DNA of 14,159 bases from Baffinella frigidus. Lineage: Eukaryota > Cryptophyceae > Cryptomonadales > Baffinellaceae. The position numbers and the translations under genes are program-made. The notes beneath the pieces were generated by a model. The model did not search any database, was not told where the DNA came from, and saw nothing but the letters and a program-made list of their open reading frames with translations. Below, one piece after another: positions 8,203 through 13,385 of this stretch. How positions within the stretch are numbered: the first letter of the stretch is position 1; every line of letters starts with the position of its first letter. Location: the NCBI GenBank assembly GCA_026770585.1, contig MU646506.1, positions 571,638 through 585,796 of the forward strand, given 5' to 3'.

Positions 8203-8208
8203 GACCTT

Positions 8209-8301
8209 GAGTAGTAGGCGCGTGCAGAATCGGCATCGACGACTTCAGACAGTACCAGTGATTTGGCAAATAACCCATCAGTGGATACACTCTCTAACAC
8301 C
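8209..8301 (-). CDS. Candidate exon with VVDADSARAYYSR
   Basis: The minus-strand frame reads RVLESVSTDGLFAK, then SLVLSEVVDADSARAYYSR, and runs into the MITE at 8202. It shares a 13-residue block with the candidate exon at 8381-8548 (VIDADSARASYSR). Of six differing codons in that block, four are silent. A 79-bp GT-AG intron (8380-8302; donor GTGAGG, acceptor CCGTAG) would join the two in phase 2. The frame stays open through the MITE to 7896, but that tail is probably not native. I do not recognise the protein. Confidence 0.35.
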
Positions 8302-8380
8302 CTACGGTAGGCCATCCGCAGGGACGTAGGGTTGTTCCTACGGATATCCTCACCGATTATTAGTGGCCCAGTATCCTCAC

Positions 8381-8548
8381 CGATCTGAGCCACCACGAAT
8401 CCCTTGGTAGCCCGCTGAGTGAAAAAGGGCCTCATACCGCGAGTAGGAGGCGCGTGCTGAGTCGGCATCGATGACGTGCGGGAGAACCGCCCGCACCAGC
8501 ACGTCTCCTACCCCCCCCCCCTCCGCCACGCGACTCATCACCACAGCC
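8381..8548 (-). CDS. Candidate exon, SRV-VLVR-DADSARA type (copy A)
   Basis: The exon would begin after TGTCTCTGCAG and end before GTGAGG: 168 nt, phase 2 at both ends. Reading order is AVVMSRVAE, a Gly run, GDVLVRAVLPHV, IDADSARASYSR, YEALFHSAGYQGIRGG. An 11-base homopolymer (C on the plus strand, 8511-8521) lies inside, yet the frame is continuous through it. It aligns with the open frames at 8632-8734 (AVAVSRV, GGEVLARVVTPRV) and 8700-8853 (SVVVSDVGGKVLLR). Symmetric phase would let such an exon duplicate without breaking the frame. Family unknown. Confidence 0.4.
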
Positions 8549-8631
8549 CTGCAGAGACATCACCGATTTATTTTCGAAACATGCCAGAATCTGTCCCACT
8601 TTTTATGCTATGCGAGGCATAAAACCAATGC

Positions 8632-8734
8632 CTAGCCTAGCATATACGTTTGACAGATTGTGGCAGGACCGGCGACTCGCGGCGTTACAACGCGCGCCAG
8701 CACCTCTCCCCCCACGCGACTGACCGCCACAGCC
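8632..8734 (-). CDS. Candidate exon copy B (AVAVSRVGGEVLAR)
   Basis: It follows the acceptor-like CTATCTCCCGCAG and begins in the same phase as copy A. The predicted AVAVSRVGGEVLARVVTPRV matches copy A with mostly conservative changes, silent ones included (CGG/CGC, GTT/GTA). Beyond about 8690 the similarity fades, and the frame stops at TAG near 8632. No donor of the expected phase is evident, so it may be a truncated or dead copy. Confidence 0.3.
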
Positions 8735-8853
8735 CTGCGGGAGATAGCACCGATTCAATTCCGGAACATACGACTTGAGGAAGGACCACCGACTTGCGGG
8801 AGGAACAGAAGCGCAGCAGAACCTTTCCTCCCACGTCACTGACCACCACCGAT
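8700..8853 (-). CDS. Candidate exon copy D (SVVVSDVGGKVLLR)
   Basis: Directly after the element at 8856-8996, the minus strand reads RSVVVSDVGGKVLLRFC, aligning with copies A and B. An AG immediately before it (…CAGTAG, then ATCGG) gives the same phase-2 entry as the other copies. I could not find a donor linking it in phase to copy B. A related remnant near 9346-9360 reads SAVV and then stops. Confidence 0.3.
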
Positions 8854-8855
8854 CT

Positions 8856-8996
8856 ACTGTGGAACCTCTTTTTCATTTTAAAACCCAAATTTCAATGAAA
8901 ATTACTACACGTTGGCTTTAATATTACTAGAAAAGATCGTTCTGTGTGGTAAATTTCATTACCGAAGTTTTTCAAATTAAACGGGGTTCCACATGA
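8856..8996. mobile_element. 141-bp MITE-like element with 5-bp GATCT duplication
   Basis: The element starts ACTGTGGAACC and ends GGTTCCACATGA, giving a TGTGGAACC/GGTTCCACA terminal inverted repeat; the body is A/T-rich. GATCT lies on both sides (8851-8855 and 8997-9001). A paralogous segment at 9346-9375 reads GACCACCGCCGATCTGACGG without interruption, resembling an unoccupied site. Most of the right half recurs at 9253-9345. On the minus strand the duplicated AGATC includes the AG of a candidate splice acceptor. Confidence 0.7.
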
Positions 8997-9033
8997 GATC
9001 TGACGGGGACGTCCAGGTGGCAGGCAAGGACGC

Positions 9034-9130
9034 AGGGCCCATTTCTGAAGGCTCACATACTTTTGTATCACTCAACTCAAGGCTCAAGAGCCTACCTAGG
9101 ACCTGCATCGAGAGTAATAAAGAAGAAGAA
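9034..9130. repeat. Diverged repeat, pair of 7724-7817
   Basis: Shares TTTGTATCACTCAACTCAAG, GGACCTG and ATCGAGAGTAATAAAGAAGA with the upstream copy. On the minus strand CTCTCGATGCAG is followed by an open frame reading VLGRLLSLELSDTKVCEPSE and on to TSPSD, ending near the edge of the element at 8856-8996. This could be another exon, but the partner copy does not keep the frame. Confidence 0.7.
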
Positions 9131-9164
9131 GGAAGACGTGTGTTTCCAACTTGCGATTCCTCAA

Positions 9165-9190
9165 GCGTCAAGCGTCAAGCGTGAAGCGTC
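9165..9190. repeat. Short AAGCGTC tandem
   Basis: Four near-identical 7-bp units (AAGCGTC, AAGCGTC, AAGCGTG, AAGCGTC) lie in a row. Confidence 0.7.
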
Positions 9191-9209
9191 AACACTCAAA
9201 CAGGTGGCA

Positions 9210-9252
9210 CACGGTGCTTCGCTCCGGGAAGAGGGCCCTCTCACTAGGCCCT
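9210..9252. repeat. Direct repeat, pair of 9396-9441
   Basis: The block has GGTGCTTCGCTCC followed by GGCCCTCTCACTAGGCCCT; the second copy at 9396-9441 has GGTGTTTCGCTCC and the same tail. The first copy runs into the element remnant at 9253, the second into the acceptor-like module at 9446. Confidence 0.8.
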
Positions 9253-9345
9253 ACTGCACGTTGGCTTTAATATTACTAGTAACAATCGTTCTGTGCAGTA
9301 AATTTCATCAACGAAGTTTTTGAGATTAAAAAGGTTTCCACATTA
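9253..9345. mobile_element. Partial second copy of the 141-bp element
   Basis: GCACGTTGGCTTTAATATTA, then ATCGTTCTGTG, AGTAAATTTCATxAACGAAG and GGTTTCCACAT follow the right two-thirds of the element at 8856-8996. The left terminus is missing. The unoccupied-site-like sequence lies immediately to its right. Confidence 0.7.
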
Positions 9346-9445
9346 GACCACCGCCGATCTGACGGGAACGTCTGGGCGTCAAGCAATGCAGGGTACAAGG
9401 TGTTTCGCTCCTCTGAGAAGGCCCTCTCACTAGGCCCTAGGTTGG

Positions 9446-9486
9446 GCCGTCAGCCACTGCGGGGGACAGCACCGATTTAATTCCGG
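9446..9486 (-). repeat. Third copy of the splice-acceptor-like module
   Basis: On the minus strand AATCGGTGCTGTCCCCCGCAG matches the sequence before candidate exons A and B (AATCGGTGxTxTCxCxGCAG). What follows (TGGCTGACGG) keeps little of the exon, so this copy looks decayed. Confidence 0.55.
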
Positions 9487-9488
9487 TT

Positions 9489-9590
9489 GAGTGTTCAGTG
9501 TTTCGTGTTTCGTGTTTCGTGTTTCGTGTTTTATGTTTAGTGTTTAGTGTTTAGTGTTTAGTGTTTAGTGTTTAGGGTTGAGGGTTTCGA
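9489..9590 (+). repeat. Telomere-like tract of TTTCGTG and TTTAGTG units
   Basis: About four TTTCGTG units, then about six TTTAGTG units, then one TTTAGGG and TTGAGGG. The G-rich strand is again plus. The blocks of one variant each suggest local expansion after the 7-mers had mutated. The candidate minus-strand gene terminates in this tract: its TAA is part of CCCTAAAC. Confidence 0.9.
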
Positions 9591-10413
9591 GAACACCTTT
9601 CCGACACCTCCACGTCCAGCTCACGCATCGACGCAACCTCGATCCACACCCTCACCACCACATCCCCACCCTCTTCCCCACCCTCTTCCCCACCCTCTTC
9701 CCCAACCTCTTTCACACCCTCTTCCACAACCACTTCCCACTTCACAGACCCCCCCCCCCTCCCTCTCTCATCACACACGGCCTCTCTTCGGCTCCGCGCG
9801 TCCTGAGACAGCGCCCCTTCCCCTTGCAGCGACGCAACCTCTTCCGCACCCTCTTCCACACCCTCTTCCACACCCTCTTTCACACCCTCTTTCACACCCT
9901 CTTCGTCCTGAGACAGCACCTCTTCCCCTCGCAGCGCCCCACCCGCACAACTCTCAGGTGAAGAAGGTTGTGCAGGTGGGGGTTTCTCGAGTCCTCTCCT
10001 CGAGGAAGCGCCACCATCTTGGCCCGCAACCGCAGAACAAGAACCCCCACCACCTTGGCCGCCAGTTGCGCCACCACTCTCAGCTGGAGGATGCGGAGAG
10101 GAAGCGCCGCCATCTTGGTCCGCAACCGCCGCAGAAGCAGACAGGGCGGCATCCGAAGCCGAAGCAGACAGGGCCCCTCCCCCCTCTGCCCCACCGCAAA
10201 GTGCCCCACCACTCTCAGGAGCAGACAGAGAGGACGCGCCACCATCGTGGTCCGCGACCGAAGCTGACAGGGCGGCAAACTCTCTCTCAAACTCCTCCGC
10301 GAGCCCCTCCAGCCCCTCCAATGTCGTTCCCTCCGTGCGTTTTCCCGATGTCGTCGTTTTCTCCCACATGCCAGTGCGCTTCGCGTTGATGTCCACGGGC
10401 ACTTTCTCCACCT
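9572..10413 (-). CDS. Candidate last exon: acidic, Glu/Gly- and Ala/Ser-rich protein
   Basis: The exon would start after the acceptor-like CCTCCCTCCCGCAG and end at TAA at 9572, giving about 280 codons. It opens EVEKVPVDINAKRTGMWEKT, then LEGLEGLAEEFEREFAAL. Next come three spaced ADQDGGASS-type repeats (plus-strand positions about 10231-10257, 10099-10127, 10002-10030), then EEGV and EEGG repeats from two 12-bp minisatellite arrays (9836-9903, 9667-9745). The plus strand is also open here (9568-10389), so openness partly reflects composition. I favour the minus strand because the repeats give coherent peptide units and the intron joining it upstream is in phase. The region looks low-complexity and probably disordered. 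Function unknown. Confidence 0.35.
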
Positions 10414-10483
10414 CTGCGGGAGGGAGGTTTGCACAATGGATTATCAAGATGGCGTATGTTGATGATCAAGCCAGTATGGCCAC

Positions 10484-10585
10484 CGGGTGCGGTCAACTCC
10501 GCAACTTCTTTCGTCAAGATTGACTGATTGAATTGACTGATTAAGTTTGAATCGTCAGAAGAATTCTGGCCGGGAAAGGTGTCAA
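10484..10585 (-). CDS. Candidate exon VDTFPGQNSSDDSNLISQFN
   Basis: This 102-nt segment would begin after TCTCTCTTGAG and end at CACCCG before GTGGCC, phase 1 at both ends. It reads on through SILTKEVAELTAP. The 70-bp intron 10483-10414 (pyrimidine-rich before CCCGCAG) joins it in frame to EVEKVPVD of the last exon. The donor is not a strong consensus. If the donor is not used, the frame continues with GGHTGLIINIRHLDN, so an alternative structure is possible. Confidence 0.33.
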
Positions 10586-10661
10586 CTCAAGAGAGAATCG
10601 TTCTACAAATCCGCCGAATCAAAGCGATGAAGGTGGTGCAGCTGGGAGGGCCGACGGACAC

Positions 10662-10730
10662 CTCCGGGGAACTCCACAACACATTTGAAGATGGCTCGGT
10701 CGCCCTCTTCGGGCTTCAGGTGTATTCCAT
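10662..10730 (-). CDS. Candidate exon, FKCVVEFPG module copy 1
   Basis: This 69-nt symmetric phase-1 segment reads DGIHLKPEEGDRAIFKCVV and EFPG. The acceptor AG lies in CTAATTAG, part of the hairpin at 10732-10750, and the donor is GGAG followed by GTGTCC. The 76-bp intron 10661-10586 joins it in frame to VDTFPGQ. It is nearly identical to the copy at 11350-11418. The EEGD…FKC pattern faintly recalls an Ig-like strand, but the required Trp and the second half are absent, so I make no domain call. Confidence 0.4.
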
Positions 10731-10750
10731 CTAATTAGGAGACCTAATTA
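10731..10750. repeat. TAATTAGG hairpin, also at 11420-11438
   Basis: TAATTAGG and CCTAATTA pair around AGA. An identical hairpin sits at the same place beside the second module copy, as part of the duplicated segment (10659-10755 and 11347-11442). Confidence 0.85.
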
Positions 10751-10827
10751 AATGTCAGACTTCCTAAGTAACTCCTCCTATTCAACCCGATGCAAGATGA
10801 AAATGGGCGGACTTGGGAGGGAGCGAG

Positions 10828-10890
10828 GGCACCTCCTGAAAACTCCTGAACGCATTTGAAGATTGCTGGGTCCCCGTCTTCGCGCTTTCA
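10828..10890 (-). pseudogene. FKCV module copy 2, probably dead
   Basis: The minus strand reads KREDGDPAIFKCVQEFSGG in the module frame. An in-frame TGA directly precedes it, and no acceptor of phase 1 is available, so it cannot be joined like the other copies. It differs from them at several third positions. It would lie inside an intron of the proposed gene. Confidence 0.4.
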
Positions 10891-10947
10891 CCCCAGTCAA
10901 TACGCCTTAAACTGTATCAGCCATCTATCCACCCCCCATAGAAACCC

Positions 10948-10986
10948 CCTAGGTGCCTAGGCATGCCGTACCGTAGGGTCCTATGG
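10948..10986. repeat. Remnant with the CCTAGG / CCGTAGGG blocks of the TIR families
   Basis: CCTAGGTGCCTAGGCATG followed by CCGTACCGTAGGGTCCTATG echoes the interior of the elements at 5.9-7.4 kb. No terminal repeats are visible. Confidence 0.4.
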
Positions 10987-11058
10987 AATAAATTAAAAGC
11001 TCCCAGAACCGGAATAAGCTGATTCGGGTTGCTGGTGTATTGTGGATCGGGCGGGCAC

Positions 11059-11115
11059 CTCCGGGGAACTCCACAACGCATTTGAAGAGTGCACCTTTCC
11101 CGGCAAAGGTGTCAA
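11059..11115 (-). CDS. Candidate exon, FKCVVEFPG module copy 3
   Basis: This 57-nt symmetric phase-1 segment reads VDTFAGKGALFKCVVEFPG. It begins after TTATCTCTTGAG and ends before GTGCCC. Its start matches the VDTFPGQ exon and its end matches the FKCV module, so it looks like a fusion of the two, which points to recombination among repeat copies. Confidence 0.35.
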
Positions 11116-11148
11116 CTCAAGAGATAATCGTTCTACAAATCCGCGGGA

Positions 11149-11340
11149 TCAAAGCGATGAAGGTGGTGGAGCTGGGAGGGCCGACGAACACCTCTGGGGC
11201 TCTCTATTCACATCGTATTCTGGAATGTATGATCGCTTCCTTTCGGTCCTGATCGTGACAGCGCCTGTGCTTGGCGCGAGGGCTAGGTATGTAGCATGAT
11301 AGTACACGCTGTCAAACTGGTGCTCGCTCTCGGAAGGGCG
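11149..11340 (-). CDS. Open frame of unknown status (FDSVYYHATYLALAPS)
   Basis: In a candidate intron of the proposed gene, the minus strand is open for SESEHQFDSVYYHATYLA, then TGAVTIRTERKRSYIPEYDV and a Pro/Ser tail. The composition is protein-like with no low complexity. I could not link it in phase to its neighbours: the donor-like AGAG before GTGTTC gives a stop after the next acceptor. It may be an alternative exon or chance. Confidence 0.25.
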   Translation of the reverse strand, partial: RPSESEHQFDSVYYHATYLALAPSTGAVTIRTERKRSYIPEYDVNREPQRCSSALPAPPPSSL

Positions 11341-11349
11341 GGGGGTGAC

Positions 11350-11418
11350 CTCCGGGGAACTCCACAACACATTTGAAAATGGCTCGGTCGCCGTCTTCGC
11401 GCTTCAGGTGTATTCCAT
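11350..11418 (-). CDS. Candidate exon, FKCVVEFPG module copy 4
   Basis: This 69-nt segment reads DGIHLKREDGDRAIFKCVV and EFPG, phase 1 at both ends, with the same TAATTAG acceptor as copy 1 and donor GGAG before GTCACC. It differs from copy 1 by one residue at each of two codons (P/R, E/D) and by a silent ATC/ATT change. Confidence 0.4.
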
Positions 11419-11536
11419 CTAATTAGGAGACCTAATTAAATGTAATTCTCCTATTCAACCAGATGCAAGATGAGAATGGTCAGATCTAGTTGGATCGTTC
11501 CACGCAAGAGATGGACTTGGGAGGCAGGGAGGGCAC

Positions 11537-11642
11537 CTCCGGGGAATTCCTGAACGCATTTGAAGAGTGCTCGGTCGGCGTCTTCGCGCTTCAGGCTCAG
11601 GAGGTGCAATCGGTCTAGTAATGCCCGTGCGGGGTTGCGCCC
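11537..11642 (-). CDS. Candidate exon GRNPARALLDRLHLLS plus FKCV module copy 5
   Basis: The segment would begin after the strong acceptor CCTTTTTACCTCAG and end before GTGCCC: 106 nt, phase 0 in and phase 1 out. It reads GRNPARALLDRLHLLSLKRE, then DADRALFKCVQEFPG. Its first half is repeated at 11766-11966 and its second half is the shared module. The reading frame is closed just upstream by TAA, so the coding sequence must start by splicing here or elsewhere. It is the first exon of the six-exon chain. Confidence 0.4.
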
Positions 11643-11765
11643 CTGAGGTAAAAAGGTTTAGATCTCATGATTTGGTACATGGAACAGTCGTCCCCCACAC
11701 GAGAATGCTTAAGGGGCCTATCTGAAAGTAAGATGCTTTACACGTAAGTGTTTGTGAAGTAACTT

Positions 11766-11966
11766 TCATGTCAAAGTGGTCACGGACGTACAAATTATAC
11801 CAGGCGCGAGGTTGGAATGCCCCATCCTGGTACAAACGTTTAGAACCCTACATGTAAAAAGGATCCTCGAGTATTCTCGAGTGGCCCTGGGCCGCACGCG
11901 CGACAACTGAGCTCCAGAGCTGAGCAGGTCGAGGCGGTCTACTAACACCCGTGGAGGGTTGCGCCC
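11766..11966 (-). CDS. Candidate exon GRNPPRVLVDRLDLLS
   Basis: The minus strand after GAAGCGCAG reads GRNPPRVLVDRLDLLS, then SGAQLSRVRPRATREYSRIL, and stays open to about 11766. The first 16 codons align without gaps to the copy at 11537-11642: five codon differences are silent and four change the residue. Upstream the frame closes within the telomere-like tract. No donor is clearly preferred. Confidence 0.35.
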   Translation of the reverse strand, partial: GRNPPRVLVDRLDLLSSGAQLSRVRPRATREYSRILFTCRVLNVCTRMGHSNLAPGIICTSVTTLT

Positions 11967-11983
11967 CTGCGCTTCCAGGGTTT

Positions 11984-12160
11984 AGGGTTTGGGGTTTAGA
12001 GTTTGGGGTTTATGGTTTAGGGGTTAGGGTTTGGGGTTTAGAGTTTGGGGTTTATGGTTTAGGGGTTAGGGTTTAGGGTTTAGGGTTTGGGGTTTAGGGT
12101 TTAGGGTTTAGGGTTTAGGGTTTAGGGTTCAGGGTTGAGAGTTTAGATTGTAGGGTTGAC
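11984..12160 (+). repeat. Telomere-like tract with a 42-bp higher-order unit
   Basis: A block of six 7-mers (TTTGGGG, TTTAGAG, TTTGGGG, TTTATGG, TTTAGGG-like, GTTAGGG-like) is repeated exactly with a 42-bp period (11984-12025, 12026-12067). TTTAGGG units with a few TTTGGGG follow to about 12130, then decay. The plus strand is G-rich. The candidate gene starts within about 20 bp of its left edge on the minus strand. Confidence 0.9.
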
Positions 12161-12255
12161 AACAAAGGTGGCAGTTTCGTACCAGCACCGTCAACTTTTG
12201 GCGTTGTTTTATTGCTTTCGTGTGGCCAACAGATGCGAAAACCACTCAAGGAGGT

Positions 12256-12570
12256 GACGTGGAGCGCACCTGAATTGCATATACGGAATGGTTGGCGCAG
12301 AACCGAGGGCATGCGCTGACTTGGTGCGTGTGATGATGCCATACCACAACTGTGAAAACCTCACGCGCAGTGCAGAAAGAGGCCTGATATGTTCCTGGAT
12401 TGCATACACTCCATCCGCCTATTCTCAAGTTGACATTCTGGGGTTCCGGTACCTAGATGGCATATACGTATATGACGTTGAATGCACCTGGATGGCATAT
12501 ATGAGGCGGAATGCACCTGGATGGCATATACGTATATGACGTGGAACGCACCTGGATGGCATATACGGAG
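12256..12570. repeat. Interrupted repeat of about 35 bp (CACCTGGATGGCATATACG)
   Basis: Units with CACCTGGATGGCATATA lie near 12264-12284 (diverged), 12448-12467, 12480-12503, 12509-12531 and 12544-12567, with spacings of 35, 29 and 35 bp in the last four. GGTTGGCGCAGAACC follows the first (12290) and the last (12573). A period not divisible by three argues against coding. On the minus strand each unit has CCAG followed by GTGCxTTC, donor-like in shape. Confidence 0.75.
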
Positions 12571-12701
12571 TGGTTGGCGCAGAACCACGCATCCTGGTCA
12601 TCCCCCGTGAATGTCGAGCCCGAGTGGTACGGATTTGGCTGCGGGGGCAGAATGAATCGCGCGCCGACCACGGATGCTTGCACGCTGCAGTGCCATCATG
12701 G

Positions 12702-12838
12702 TTTAGGGTTTAGGGTTTAGGGATTAGGGTTTAGGGTTTAGGGTTTAGGGTTCAGGGTTTAGGGTTTAGGGTTTAAGGTTTAGGGTTTAGGGTTTAGGGT
12801 TTAGGGTTTAGGGTTTAGGGTTTAGGGTGTAGGGTCCA
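12702..12838 (+). repeat. Telomere-like tract, mostly perfect TTTAGGG
   Basis: About nineteen units, nearly all TTTAGGG, with isolated ATTAGGG, TTCAGGG, TTTAAGG and TGTAGGG variants. It is the least decayed tract after 4380-4460. The plus strand is G-rich. Confidence 0.92.
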
Positions 12839-12839
12839 G

Positions 12840-13140
12840 TGAAGTGGGGGTTGGTTGCGGGTCTTGCGTGGCTCGACGCGCTGTCTACACTGGGGCTCAG
12901 CGCTCAGCCACCCAAACTCCTTTCGTGCCCCGCTGTGTGGAGAGCTATTCCGGCAAAAGTTGATGACATTTCGAGTAGACTTTCTGGCGTGGTGGTGTGT
13001 GGGGGGGGGCATACCATGATTCACCTTTGACATCTGCATAGTCGTTTGCACATGTGAAAATCTGCCGGTTGGGGCAGGGGCGGTTCAGAGGGGTGGATCC
13101 CAACGCAAGACCAGCACAAAATCCGTACCTTTTTCACGGC
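12840..13140. other. No gene recognised
   Basis: No convincing open frame. Two copies of CGGCAAAAGTT occur (about 12951 and 13137). Confidence 0.45.
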
Positions 13141-13152
13141 AAAAGTTAATTC

Positions 13153-13180
13153 CTGAACGGACCCTACAGGGTCCGTTCAG
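13153..13180. repeat. Perfect hairpin, 13-bp arms, 2-nt loop
   Basis: CTGAACGGACCCT and AGGGTCCGTTCAG pair exactly around AC. AATTC and AATT pair outside with one bulged base. Confidence 0.9.
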
Positions 13181-13287
13181 AATTATAAAGCACGAACTGG
13201 AAACTGCTCAGTGGTAATATAGAACCTATGTCTGACAGACTCGGGCGGGGAAGAGGAGAGCAATGGGGTCCTCGAGCGATCTGGCGT

Positions 13288-13380
13288 GGAGAGGGATAGA
13301 GAGGGACAGAGGGGGACAGAGAGAGAGAACGAGCGAGAGAGAGAGACAGAGAGAGAGCGAGAGAGAGAGAGAGAGAGAAC
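13288..13380 (+). repeat. GA-rich simple repeat
   Basis: GAGA and GACAGAGG units dominate, ending in an almost pure GA run near 13340-13378. Open frames over it are Arg/Glu or Ser/Leu low-complexity artefacts. Confidence 0.85.
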
Positions 13381-13385
13381 GATGG

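Noticed and set aside
7896-8208. C-terminal half of the long minus-strand frame through the 172-bp element
   Set aside because: The peptide comes mostly from the MITE and from downstream sequence with no repeat or codon support, so only the part up to 8209 is kept as a candidate exon.
9568-10389. 273-codon plus-strand open frame rich in Pro, His, Leu and Arg
   Set aside because: It is the complement of the acidic minus-strand frame over the same minisatellites. Its HPLPHPLP repeats look like a shadow, and it has no coherent unit outside the arrays.
10662-10730. Immunoglobulin-like domain from the EEGDRAIFKCVVE pattern
   Set aside because: Only about a dozen residues resemble the B-C strand region; the Trp and the second Cys region are missing.
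12256-12570. CRISPR-like array
   Set aside because: The units are 29-35 bp in near-direct tandem with no unique spacers of constant length, and the setting is eukaryotic.
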